Positions 9,419 to 18,274 of a stretch of 33,626 bases of DNA are shown in pieces (within the stretch, counting starts at the first letter, position 1; every line of letters begins with the position of its first letter). The translations under genes and the position numbers were made by a program. The stretch spans positions 1 to 33,626 of the forward strand of contig CALBPF010000279.1 in NCBI GenBank assembly GCA_937899105.1. Direction: 5' to 3'. Under the pieces are notes generated by a model. That model was not told the origin of the DNA. It was given only the letters and a program-made list of their open reading frames with translations, and searched no databases. This stretch comes from an uncultured Flammeovirgaceae bacterium (lineage in GTDB: Bacteria; Bacteroidota; Bacteroidia; Cytophagales; Cyclobacteriaceae).

Positions 9419-12400
9419 TTAGAATAATGCGCTCATCTGCACCCGCCCGACATGAGCAATATTATTATTGCCAGATTTACGACCATCATAAACGATATTC
9501 AACTGCAAACCACCGGTAATTTTTTGCTGCCAGTTAAGGGACCATATGTAGTTAGTACCTGGCTGCAGCGCCTGTAAAAGCTCGTACCCTAAAGGCGTGT
9601 TTTCTTCACCGTTAAATTCAATATCGGTAATTCTAAAGCTGGCATTCAGCGAGCTCTTAACTGCCCTATTGTACTTAATTTCTACAACACCTTCATTAAA
9701 CTGAGCGTACTCATCACTTTCCTCTGTAAATACATTCTTTTTATCCTGATACCGGTACTGTGCTGTAACCCGGAACTTCAAATTCGGCTGCCAGGAAAAC
9801 TCAGGGTTGACTCTCTGTCCATCAATTTTGTATTGACGGCCACTCAAAAAGTCTGAATCGGCAACCTTTTCTGACACTGCCGTTTTCAGCCGCAGGTTAA
9901 ATTGCCGGGAGAAGTTATAACGTGCATTAAAACCATATTCATTTTTATTTCTTAATTCAAAACCGTTGCTTAATAACTGCTTATTACGTTGGCTAATGAT
10001 AACTGCCTCCATGCCAAACGATGAGCTCAGGCGGTTGAAGAAAAACGTGGATCTGAGATTTCTTTTTTCACTTAAAATAAAATTCTCATCCAGATCACTA
10101 ATGAAGCCTATCAATCTGGCTTTTAAATCACTATCAGTAGTTTTTAAATCAGCTGTCCACGAAGTATTATTAGAGAATTTGGAAAGCAATGACTTAAGAC
10201 CTCCGGAATTTCTCCATTTTCTCGGCAGTTGTAAATTAACGCGGTATACGATTAAGTTCTGAAATGCTGTAACAAACTCTGTTCCTGGGGTAAATATTTT
10301 AGCGTAGTTCCGCTCATCAGGCGTCAGCGCCTCAAAAAATTCAGTCAGATCCTGAACGCCGTCATCATTTAAGTCGCGCCAGGTATGGGTCCCCTGCCCC
10401 GGCGATACGCGGATATAAACGAATTCACGCCTTAATTCACGCCCATTCGATACAGAATAGGTCAATTGAGAATTAACATGTCGGTCAAACCAATTCCCGG
10501 ACCAGTCCAACCTGCCTGATACTGTCTCCTCCTGCTTACTTTCTCCTTTGAGCTTTAATGTGCGATAATTCATAATTGCTTTTACCCGGTTGTTGCCATA
10601 GTCGCGTTCAAAACTGGCCCGACCTGTTTGGGAGCTGGAAAAATCACTTAGTTCACCATTTAAAGGGCGTTTATCTTCTCTATACGCATATTCAAGCTCG
10701 AATCTTGTTTTAGAATCTGCAAGATTCCTTATGTAACCCTTATGCTCATTAAAAAACATGGCTGAGGATCTTACCGAATCACTTTCGTTCGATTTCACTA
10801 TGTTATGATCGATGCTATACCGATATCCGGTAACCAGCCATGGGATTTCATAGGATGCATCCATTGAAAGTTGATCCCATGAGGACTTAACCTCATTTGT
10901 ATTGTTCAACATCGAAAATACTTTGGATCTAAGCTGTAGCTTTCCTATCCTTTTATCTAACGCAGCCCTATGCTGGCTGCCGCTTACCTGATCGCCACGT
11001 TCACGGTTCGAAAAGTCATAACGCATATTGTTATTTTGATCCTTCATTAAATGAACTCCTGCGTTAAAAATATTATCATTAAATCGCCTTATATCTTTTG
11101 TCGGATCATAGCTCCAGTCACGATCGTATTCCACATACCTGAATCGGTCAATGGCATTAAAATTTTTATCATCGAACTCAAAATCAAGATAAGCGCTGAC
11201 ATTATAAGTGGGTAATAGTCCCCATTCTCTCTGTTGGCTCTTTAGACCTAGCTTAAACGCGTATCCATGGTCATCCTCAGAGTCAAAATCAGAAAAGAGA
11301 TTCTTGTCATAATTGGAAAAAGCAACTTCGGTATAGATCGTTTCTTTCTCGCTCAGCTGATAGCTTGCACCAAAAGTTGTCATCTGTCGCTTATTAGGTA
11401 CAGGAAGTGGGACTACCGGCTCAAATTGACCCTGAGGTACTCCGGACACAGGAGATATCCATTGAAAAACGCGCCCGTTGGCGGTAGACTGAATTTGTAC
11501 ATAGTTTCCATTGCCAGCTCCTACATCTGAAAAAGCCACGTTGAAAAAAGCGCTGTCCGGATCGGTAGAATATTGAAATATCCGTGTTGGATTTCCATCT
11601 GAATCTGTCGTATCCTTTTGCGCATATAATACGATCTCCGGTGAGAAAGCAACACTATCAACTCCGCTAGCAACGGCTCTGTCCAGATCATCGCCTACCT
11701 CGCTTAAAAGCTGCTTGTTATCATTAGTAAGGTCGAACGTCAAAGGCCTGTTCCTGTTATCAGCCTCACTATAAGTATGAACTCCAAGCTTAAGTTTTCC
11801 TAAAGTCTGTTGATGACTTGCGGTAGATATAGTCCGGTTAAAATTCTGATCAGAATACTCATAGTCAATGCGTATTCTTGAAAACTCAGTGATCAAAACC
11901 TGATTGGTAAAGGTGACCTCACCTATGTTATAGTCAATTACATAGTCCTTATTAAAACCTCTTTCCAAACGCTTACCATCTAAAAATATCCGCTCCGAGT
12001 TCGCCAGGATAATAACAAAAAGCTCATTATTAGGTCCGGGAATCCGATAAGGACCCAGGGAACCCTCTATAGGATCTATTGATACGGATGAGAATTGGCC
12101 CTTGGCAACAGAAATCCCGGCAGAGGTAAGCGCCTCGCTCTTACCTAGTTTATAGTTTACTCGGGCCTGGGCTCCTTGCACATTCTTATAAAATCTTAAG
12201 AAGTTTGATTCCGGATTTTTAAGTACGATATCCCCGCCTTTCAGTGAAAAGTTCTTGTTATACAGTTCCACCTGTACGTTGTCAAAATCCTGAAGTTGTT
12301 GTGTATTTCCCTCTGGTTGATAGGGAACATTTTGATCAGTGATATTGGCGCGGATATTTAGGTCGTCTGTCAGTTTCCCGTCAAGATTGAGGTTCAAGGT

Positions 12401-12844
12401 AGAGTTAACAAAAACATCCTGGTTATTTCCAAAAGAAATTCCCCTACTGATACTGCCGCTTTTATTGATCTTTGGAGTATCAAAAAGTTGCTCTCTCTTG
12501 AGAATACCGGGATCATTAGGCGGGTCCTTAAATAAAGCGCCTGAGTCGTAAAGGGCTAAACTTCTATGAAAATAGCGCTGGTGAAAGCTGACGGGTAGCA
12601 CTTTGTAGCATACAAGCACAGAGTCGTAAGTTCTGTCAGTTTGAACTAATGCCTTCCCTTTAGAAATATCGTACTTAACTATAACATCATCAATTTGAGT
12701 CGTGATTGACTCAGGTTCTACTGAAAGGCTATCTAACTCAAACGAACTGTTAAATGTACTTATCCATTTGCAGCGTTCATTTGAAAATTGAGCTAATACA
12801 CTCTCAGGTATAATAAGCAACAGCAGTATTATCAACCACCTCAT
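9419..12844 (-). CDS. Large outer-membrane beta-barrel protein, function unknown
   Basis: Exported 1141-residue protein with a signal peptide (residues 1-18, Ala-Gln cleavage). It is rich in alternating aromatic and polar residues typical of beta-barrel strands and ends in aromatic ALF, as outer-membrane proteins often do. The block SISRGISFGNNQDVF followed by LNLDGKLTDDLNIRANI and IPYQPEGNTQQLQDF-like sequence matches a family I know from Cytophagales and relatives; it recalls the repeats of the gliding/secretion protein SprA, but SprA is about twice as long. Two acidic loops resemble calcium-binding loops: DLNDDGVQDLTEF (10337-10375) and KDQNNNMRYDF (11012-11044). The start codon overlaps the kinase stop by one base, pointing to coupled translation. 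Role unknown; a surface-exposed or secretion function is conceivable. Confidence 0.75.
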   Translation of the reverse strand: MRWLIILLLLIIPESVLAQFSNERCKWISTFNSSFELDSLSVEPESITTQIDDVIVKYDISKGKALVQTDRTYDSVLVCYKVLPVSFHQRYFHRSLALYDSGALFKDPPNDPGILKREQLFDTPKINKSGSISRGISFGNNQDVFVNSTLNLNLDGKLTDDLNIRANITDQNVPYQPEGNTQQLQDFDNVQVELYNKNFSLKGGDIVLKNPESNFLRFYKNVQGAQARVNYKLGKSEALTSAGISVAKGQFSSVSIDPIEGSLGPYRIPGPNNELFVIILANSERIFLDGKRLERGFNKDYVIDYNIGEVTFTNQVLITEFSRIRIDYEYSDQNFNRTISTASHQQTLGKLKLGVHTYSEADNRNRPLTFDLTNDNKQLLSEVGDDLDRAVASGVDSVAFSPEIVLYAQKDTTDSDGNPTRIFQYSTDPDSAFFNVAFSDVGAGNGNYVQIQSTANGRVFQWISPVSGVPQGQFEPVVPLPVPNKRQMTTFGASYQLSEKETIYTEVAFSNYDKNLFSDFDSEDDHGYAFKLGLKSQQREWGLLPTYNVSAYLDFEFDDKNFNAIDRFRYVEYDRDWSYDPTKDIRRFNDNIFNAGVHLMKDQNNNMRYDFSNRERGDQVSGSQHRAALDKRIGKLQLRSKVFSMLNNTNEVKSSWDQLSMDASYEIPWLVTGYRYSIDHNIVKSNESDSVRSSAMFFNEHKGYIRNLADSKTRFELEYAYREDKRPLNGELSDFSSSQTGRASFERDYGNNRVKAIMNYRTLKLKGESKQEETVSGRLDWSGNWFDRHVNSQLTYSVSNGRELRREFVYIRVSPGQGTHTWRDLNDDGVQDLTEFFEALTPDERNYAKIFTPGTEFVTAFQNLIVYRVNLQLPRKWRNSGGLKSLLSKFSNNTSWTADLKTTDSDLKARLIGFISDLDENFILSEKRNLRSTFFFNRLSSSFGMEAVIISQRNKQLLSNGFELRNKNEYGFNARYNFSRQFNLRLKTAVSEKVADSDFLSGRQYKIDGQRVNPEFSWQPNLKFRVTAQYRYQDKKNVFTEESDEYAQFNEGVVEIKYNRAVKSSLNASFRITDIEFNGEENTPLGYELLQALQPGTNYIWSLNWQQKITGGLQLNIVYDGRKSGNNNIAHVGRVQMSALF

Positions 12845-15800
12845 TACTGTTCTTCAGTAGAAAGCTCTATAAAGAAAGAGGTACCCTTGCCTACTTCCGT
12901 TTCGAACCAGATTTTACCCCCCGCATGCTCTACGCCATGCTTAGCTATTGCCAAACCTATCCCCGATCCTCGTTCTTTAGTACTAAAGTTTGGAATGAAT
13001 ACCTTCGCCCGGACCTCTTTACGAATTCCCGAGCCACTGTCGGTAATTTCAAGCCTGACCCGGTTATTGCCGACAGAAGCCAATTTAAATCCGATGTGAG
13101 CTTCATTTTCTTCGGACGCCTGGATGGCATTAAGTATGATATTATTAATAATTCTCCCCATCAATTGTTCGTCACCCAGGGTATATACCGGCTCGGCATC
13201 AATTTGTAAGCCTATGTTAACACCTTTATTCGATTTATGAAGGCTGACGGTGTTTCTTACGATATGCACTAATTCGTAACGCTCTTGCTCGGGAATTGGC
13301 ATTTTAGCGAATGTACTGAACGAAGACGCAATGTCATTTAATGTTTCGATCTGTTGAAGTAAGGTATTCAGGGGCCGTTTCATATCGCCTTCCTTGTCTT
13401 CATCTCTTATTTTTCTACTCAAATGCTGAAGTGTGAGCTTCATAGGCGTCAGCGGGTTTTTGATCTCGTGAGCTACTTGCTGTGCTATTTCCCGCCACGC
13501 AGATTCTTTTTCACTTTTGGCCAATGCACGCTTACTTTGATCAAGATTCTCCAGCATCTTATTATATTCACCTACCATAAGACCTATTTCATCTTCCGCC
13601 TCCCAAGTAAGCGGTTCATTGGACCCTGTAAGTGTAGTACGTTTTAGTTTCTGAGTTATGAAACGAAGCGGGAATGTCAACCAGTTTGAAGCCAGATACG
13701 AAATGATCAAGAAAATGATAAAGACCACAGTAAAGACATTGATTACATTGGTAAGTACCGTAATCTGGCTTTGCTCTAAGTTATATTCAGACTTAAAGTA
13801 GGGAATACTCACAATACCGATCAACTCCCCTTTTTGAAATGACTTAACGGCGAAGAAAGTGGTATTGTATATTAAACTTCCTACAAACTCCTGAAGTATA
13901 TAAGAGTTTTTACCTTTCTCTTTTATTTGACTCAGCGCCTCTGGGTTAATGTACTCACTCAGTAGGTCATTTTCAAAAATTTGTGGCTGGCTTGAAGCGA
14001 TGAGCCTTCCCTTGATGTTGAAAAGATTGACGTCAGCTCCTGAGTATTTTGAGACTTCTGTAAGTTTTGAACGCAGTTCTTCAGGGTCCACGCTCACATG
14101 ACTAACGTAATTGTTAAGGTCATCGCTTACATTGTTGCTTATGCTTTCTGCTTTTTTAAAATACTCCTGATTTACTTCCTTTTCAAAGGATGAATTAATT
14201 AAGCTCAGCGTGGTAAAGCTTACTGCAATCAAGGGCATAAAAAAAGCAAGGTTCAGGTATAGCTGTATTTTTGCCGAATAATTCAGATTTTCAGTTTGAA
14301 GGGCGAAATAAATAGAATAAATTCCGGATACGATCAGGATTAAAAATACCTGTGATAAAAAGAGAAATGAAAAGTTGGAAAAAACATCGGTAAACGGGTG
14401 ATCATCCGAACTTATAACAATTATTTTCGAGTCGACATCCTTGAGCGCTGTGTGCCAAAACCCCTTGCTTTTGATCGTACTTTCGTAGAGTTGGGGCTCA
14501 GAAAACAGTGATTTCCGGAAATCCAATTCATAGTTGAAATCTCCGGAACTATACTGAATAACATTCCCCCTAAATATGGCATAACTATAGTTATTGTTTT
14601 GGTATGGCATTAAGAGGCGATGATCCACAAGAAGCTCAGGATAAACACTTTCAGGAATGATACGCTTTAGATTTAAGTCAATTATGACGTATCCCACTAC
14701 CAAACCACGCTTTTTTATCTCTATGCGATTCAAGTACCGCTTAGAGGCCTCAGCATTTGGGCTATTGATAAAATAAATGTCAGGATAACTGGTAGCGTAT
14801 GAATTGAAATTATCAAACTGCCCGGGAGTTAACGATACTGGCAGACTGCTAAAAGGTCGACCTGAAGAGTTGTAGAGGTAAATATCTATATCATACTTAT
14901 CAAAGTAATTACTCAGGTAGACTTGCCGGATCTTTGTCTCAACTATCTCTTTACTCAAAAAGGGACTTGACATCCTGCTCTGGATAAAAACATCATTCTT
15001 TATCTTACCGTTGGCCTCATCGAGCAGAAATTCTGCAAGATTATCATTTTGAATAAGTAGCTGATTGGCAAAACGCTTTTTCTTTTTATAACTCGCCTCT
15101 TTCTCGAAGTCGTAAACAGCTATAGAACCCAAGGCTGCTCCTCCAATCATAAAAATGAAAAAGTATAAAAAAGTACGATATTTTAGTTTTTTAACAGATT
15201 TAAATAAACCGGTGAAATGGACTAATAATAGCACAGTTATACCAATAATAAGCGAAGCCAGGAACTCTTGTGCTATGGAAAAATTAACTATGGAAAAAAG
15301 AAAGGCAGCTATAAAGACTCTTAACAGAAATGCTATTCGAGATAAATTGGAGGCCTGCACTATCATGAATAAGGCATGAAACGCAAAAAATATCGTAGTA
15401 ATAAACAACAGTATTATAGAGAAGCCCACAATGCGTCCTATATCAAAACCAAGACTTTGATTAATATCAAACGTTAACTGGGAATTATGATATAGTGTCT
15501 GAAAAATGAGAAATTCAAAGTGGAAGATCAACAGTCCCAGACCAATAAACAGTACCGGCATTATCCATTCCCTTAGTACCTTAGGCTTGGTTGGTACTGA
15601 CTTCAAAAAAGATTCCTGATTATAGAATAGGTAAAATCCTACCAGGCAAAAGCAACATATGTTAATAAAAAGATCTCCCAATGACGGGTTAAAATCAGAA
15701 GAAGCAAAGTAACTGGACTCAAACAATGTACTCTCCGTAAATGAGTGGGGAAAACTTAATGACAGCATCGCCCCTCTTAAGGCCAAAAGCGATACTATCA

Positions 15801-16518
15801 GTGCTGCAAGTCCGAAGTAGGTTTGTCCACTCCTGGAAAGCCAATTAGAAAGCCTAAATAGTACAATTACAAGCAGAACAGTTCCAGTTAGAATAATCCA
15901 TATATTAAGAGGTGATGATGTCAGAGGGAGTTGACGTGAATCATCAATCACTACTTTGAAAAGGCAGTTATCTTCGCCCAGGCAGATCAAATCACCTTTA
16001 ACGGAGTTAATACTTCCCAATGTCACATTTTGTATAGGAAAAACACTGGGATTGCAGGAAGACTTTATGTAGTCGTTCTCTATTTTATAACCCGTGTAGA
16101 GCGGTAGTATGGCGTAAACTTCAAGAGCTTTGTTGGCAATTTCCCAACGTCTTACTAAATAGCTCTTTCTTAGGTCATTAATAAACCTATATCTGTAATT
16201 TCCACGTATACTTTTATATTCAGGGACATAGCGATAATCCGACCAATAAGCCAGCCTCCCTGCACGAAAAATAAAAAAGGGATACTGCCCAATGGAATTT
16301 AGCTCCTCAAACATGAAATCGGACGTACTTTCAACTACTTCAAGCACAGGTACCATATCACGTTGAATCCTAGAGAGCTCTCCTGTTAAATTATACTCTA
16401 TGTCCTCTTTCTCTTGAACAATCGCTGTGCCGCGGCCAATAATTAGCATTATTGTCCCTGAGGCAATGAGCAGTATAGCCAATGCTATAAGCTTAATATC
16501 AAGGTTTGATCTAATCAA
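12844..16518 (-). CDS. NtrY-like membrane sensor histidine kinase
   Basis: Predicted envelope sensor kinase of 1224 residues. After a first membrane helix (8-28) comes an extracytoplasmic segment (about 30-205), then a block of helices between about 205 and 470. A second large extracytoplasmic part and further helices follow, the last at about 925-945. The rest is HAMP (about 943-1000), HisKA with phospho-acceptor His1017 in AHEIKNPLTP, and an ATPase domain with the N-box near 1125-1130, DSGSG near 1160 and GSGIGLAIAKH near 1184. There is no receiver domain and no adjacent response regulator. The start is TTG at 16518; the frame is open upstream but no ATG fits. It lies 41 bases after the DUF983 gene and overlaps the next gene by one base. 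Signal and partner are unknown. Confidence 0.85.
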   Translation of the reverse strand: MIRSNLDIKLIALAILLIASGTIMLIIGRGTAIVQEKEDIEYNLTGELSRIQRDMVPVLEVVESTSDFMFEELNSIGQYPFFIFRAGRLAYWSDYRYVPEYKSIRGNYRYRFINDLRKSYLVRRWEIANKALEVYAILPLYTGYKIENDYIKSSCNPSVFPIQNVTLGSINSVKGDLICLGEDNCLFKVVIDDSRQLPLTSSPLNIWIILTGTVLLVIVLFRLSNWLSRSGQTYFGLAALIVSLLALRGAMLSLSFPHSFTESTLFESSYFASSDFNPSLGDLFINICCFCLVGFYLFYNQESFLKSVPTKPKVLREWIMPVLFIGLGLLIFHFEFLIFQTLYHNSQLTFDINQSLGFDIGRIVGFSIILLFITTIFFAFHALFMIVQASNLSRIAFLLRVFIAAFLFSIVNFSIAQEFLASLIIGITVLLLVHFTGLFKSVKKLKYRTFLYFFIFMIGGAALGSIAVYDFEKEASYKKKKRFANQLLIQNDNLAEFLLDEANGKIKNDVFIQSRMSSPFLSKEIVETKIRQVYLSNYFDKYDIDIYLYNSSGRPFSSLPVSLTPGQFDNFNSYATSYPDIYFINSPNAEASKRYLNRIEIKKRGLVVGYVIIDLNLKRIIPESVYPELLVDHRLLMPYQNNNYSYAIFRGNVIQYSSGDFNYELDFRKSLFSEPQLYESTIKSKGFWHTALKDVDSKIIVISSDDHPFTDVFSNFSFLFLSQVFLILIVSGIYSIYFALQTENLNYSAKIQLYLNLAFFMPLIAVSFTTLSLINSSFEKEVNQEYFKKAESISNNVSDDLNNYVSHVSVDPEELRSKLTEVSKYSGADVNLFNIKGRLIASSQPQIFENDLLSEYINPEALSQIKEKGKNSYILQEFVGSLIYNTTFFAVKSFQKGELIGIVSIPYFKSEYNLEQSQITVLTNVINVFTVVFIIFLIISYLASNWLTFPLRFITQKLKRTTLTGSNEPLTWEAEDEIGLMVGEYNKMLENLDQSKRALAKSEKESAWREIAQQVAHEIKNPLTPMKLTLQHLSRKIRDEDKEGDMKRPLNTLLQQIETLNDIASSFSTFAKMPIPEQERYELVHIVRNTVSLHKSNKGVNIGLQIDAEPVYTLGDEQLMGRIINNIILNAIQASEENEAHIGFKLASVGNNRVRLEITDSGSGIRKEVRAKVFIPNFSTKERGSGIGLAIAKHGVEHAGGKIWFETEVGKGTSFFIELSTEEQ

Positions 16519-16533
16519 ATTGTTAAAGTATAG

Positions 16534-16555
16534 AATCGGATAAATATAACCGATT
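16534..16555 (-). other. Small inverted repeat before the histidine kinase gene
   Basis: AATCGG (16534-16539) and CCGATT (16550-16555) form a six-base-pair stem around a 10-base AT-rich loop, in the 41-base gap between the DUF983 stop and the kinase TTG start. No T-run follows on the minus strand, so it is not a convincing terminator; it could be an RNA hairpin or protein site influencing kinase expression. Confidence 0.3.
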
Positions 16556-16559
16556 TGAG

Positions 16560-16940
16560 CTAATTCCCGTTTTTGGGATCAAAGTCTATGCCACCAAAAA
16601 GATGGAGAAAAAGAATACGCGAATACCTAAAACTCACCGGTAAAAAGATAATCACGGCTAGTACTATACTGATGAAATAGATATAAAGGGGAAAGTCACC
16701 AACGATCGACAGGCCAAGTCCAACGGCTACAAAAAGCGCAACAGAAAATGCATAGCTGATATACATAGCCCCAAAGAAAAATCCCGGCTCACGTTCAAAC
16801 CGAAGTCCACAAGAGGGACAATTTTTATTCATTTTTTGAAAACCGGAAAGGTTATAGGCGCTGGTCACAAACATGCTACCAGAACGACAACGGGGGCATT
16901 TACCATGCAATATTGCGCTTCCTTTCGATCTGTTTGGCAT
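16560..16940 (-). CDS. DUF983 zinc-ribbon membrane protein
   Basis: A 126-residue DUF983 protein. The N-terminus carries a zinc-ribbon-like four-cysteine site: CPRC (Cys15, Cys18) and CPSC (Cys41, Cys44). The motif EPGFFFGAMYISY follows, and then two hydrophobic helices (about 57-78 and 84-108). The function of DUF983 is not established; proteins of this family often lie near cytochrome oxidase genes, as here. The ATG at 16940 makes a 41-base overlap with the upstream CxxC-protein gene; a TTG at 16910 would shorten the overlap and still keep the first CPRC. Metal binding is inferred from the cysteines only. Confidence 0.85.
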   Translation of the reverse strand: MPNRSKGSAILHGKCPRCRSGSMFVTSAYNLSGFQKMNKNCPSCGLRFEREPGFFFGAMYISYAFSVALFVAVGLGLSIVGDFPLYIYFISIVLAVIIFLPVSFRYSRILFLHLFGGIDFDPKNGN

Positions 16941-17157
16941 TTGCTTTACTATTTCTATACCATAAATAACTCACCACGCCTATTGCTAAATAAGGCATCA
17001 CGAAAAGATATAGAATTCCAAAATTCAAGCTCGCTCCTATCCCTACATCTCCATTACTTACATTATTCTCTATGGTAGCCCGGCACATAGCACATTGGGC
17101 AAAACTCGTAGCACAAGCAAACACCATTAAAGTGAGCGTTATAAATATCTTCTTCAT
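16900..17157 (-). CDS. Small exported membrane protein with CxxC motif
   Basis: An 85-residue protein without an assigned function. Residues 1-20 form a signal peptide ending in SFA, so the mature protein would begin with QCAMC: Cys22 and Cys25 form a CxxC motif at the very N-terminus on the periplasmic side. A conserved-looking stretch (ATIENN, GIGASLNFGILYLF) follows, then one membrane helix (about 46-66) and a basic cytoplasmic tail. A purine-rich AGGAAAG lies just before the ATG. From memory, similar short CAMCRA-type proteins accompany cytochrome oxidase genes in Bacteroidota. The position between DUF420 and DUF983 suggests an assembly role, for example copper or thiol handling; this is inference. 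Confidence 0.7.
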   Translation of the reverse strand: MKKIFITLTLMVFACATSFAQCAMCRATIENNVSNGDVGIGASLNFGILYLFVMPYLAIGVVSYLWYRNSKANAKQIERKRNIAW

Positions 17158-17205
17158 CTTTCTTTCCTATTATTTATAAAGATAACAGCTAACGGCCAGA
17201 AAAGA

Positions 17206-17724
17206 CTAATAATACGGACTAATCATAAGGTAAACAATAACACCGGTTACGGCTACATATAACCAAATGGGAAAAGTGATCCTCGCCAATTTTTTATGTT
17301 TATCAAAACGTTGAGCCAAAGCGCGAACGAAGGTAAAGAGTACCATCGGTATGATTGCAATAGATAAGATAATATGGGTAATCAAGATAAAAAAATAAAC
17401 ATATCTGATAGAACCCTCTCCGCCATAAGATGTGGAAGTGGAGGTCATATGATAAATAACATACATGACTAAAAACAACGCGGACAACCCAATGCATGTC
17501 TTCATTAAATTTTCATGTAGACTCCTATTTCCCTTTTTTATTGCTATTACTCCCATGACTAATAGTAACGCTGTCAAACCGTTAATGCTAGCATATATTG
17601 GTGGTAAAAAAGAAAAGTCATATCCTTCAACCTTAATACCAAATAAAGCAGCTACGGCCAATGGTATTACTACTGACAAGACTATAATGAGTCTATTATA
17701 TCTGGTATCTAATACTTCATTCAT
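17206..17724 (-). CDS. DUF420 / CtaM-like cytochrome oxidase assembly protein
   Basis: A 172-residue integral membrane protein of the DUF420 family, whose Bacillus/Staphylococcus relative CtaM is needed for heme A-containing oxidase activity. There are about five hydrophobic helices, with histidines in or near them: His70 in LHENLM, His92 in YHMTS, His117 in THIILS and His143 in HKKLAR before FPIWLYVAVTG. The family is thought to help heme or metal insertion, and the place beside cox genes supports this. Its first eight bases overlap the end of the SCO-like gene, so translation is probably coupled. A direct metal or heme role for this protein is inferred. Confidence 0.85.
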   Translation of the reverse strand: MNEVLDTRYNRLIIVLSVVIPLAVAALFGIKVEGYDFSFLPPIYASINGLTALLLVMGVIAIKKGNRSLHENLMKTCIGLSALFLVMYVIYHMTSTSTSYGGEGSIRYVYFFILITHIILSIAIIPMVLFTFVRALAQRFDKHKKLARITFPIWLYVAVTGVIVYLMISPYY

Positions 17725-18220
17725 TCTCCAACAAGATCTTTATCTCTACTATTAATCGATCTAATTCTTCTAGGTCAGTATTATAATAACCTCTGATCCT
17801 ACCTCTTTGATCGTGTAGTATAAATTGGTTTATAGTATCAGTAACAAAGCCACAATGCATAAGTTTTTTAAATAATGTACTATCTAGGGCAGCATTATAA
17901 TCATGAGTAATAAAGGACATATCGCTGCTAAATAGGGATTTCAATCTGGATCTCACATTGTTTAAGTCACTTAAAGCAAATTCAGCATCCTGTCTAAAGA
18001 AGAGAGTCACGTTGGCCCTCTTACTGTTCACGTCGGAAAGGTTAACCCGAAACGTATCCCTAGGGTATTCACAATCTGTAAAAGGAAGACTTACTCCCTC
18101 GCTATGATAATAAGGGATGTCAAACTGGTTTTTACCAAACGACTTCAAAAAAAGAAAAATAAATACTGGAATAGCCAGAATTGCTAATAACAGGGAAAAT
18201 TGAAAAACACGCTTGCTCAT
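17717..18220 (-). CDS. SCO-like protein lacking the copper-binding CxxxC motif
   Basis: A 167-residue membrane-anchored protein with one N-terminal helix (about 7-27). Its anchor and following FDIPYY segment, and its C-terminal LHDQRGRIRGYYNTD and ELDRLIVEIK segments, resemble Bacteroidota SCO1/SenC proteins, which deliver copper to CuA of oxidase subunit II. The region where SCO proteins carry CxxxC reads VTLFFRQDAEFALSDL, without cysteine. Only Cys50 and Cys123 remain, outside the usual positions, and the product is shorter than the usual 200-230 residues. It is therefore probably not a conventional copper chaperone or thiol reductase. The reading frame is intact. Its ATG directly follows an intrinsic terminator, and it overlaps the DUF420 gene by eight bases. 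Confidence 0.7.
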   Translation of the reverse strand: MSKRVFQFSLLLAILAIPVFIFLFLKSFGKNQFDIPYYHSEGVSLPFTDCEYPRDTFRVNLSDVNSKRANVTLFFRQDAEFALSDLNNVRSRLKSLFSSDMSFITHDYNAALDSTLFKKLMHCGFVTDTINQFILHDQRGRIRGYYNTDLEELDRLIVEIKILLENE

Positions 18221-18257
18221 AAAACAAAAAAGGCTAAAACCGAAGCTTTAGCCTTTA
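18221..18257 (-). terminator. Intrinsic terminator with UUCG loop after the subunit IV gene
   Basis: AAAGGCTAAA (18229-18238) pairs with TTTAGCCTTT (18247-18256). On the minus strand the inner bases close as G-U and C-G around a TTCG tetraloop, giving a stem of about 12 pairs, and a T-rich tract (TTTTTTGTTTT) follows. This is a classical factor-independent terminator pointing along the cox operon, 18 bases after the subunit IV stop. The T-tract runs right up to the ATG of the SCO-like gene. Confidence 0.85.
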
Positions 18258-18274
18258 TTTAACATCATTAATAA

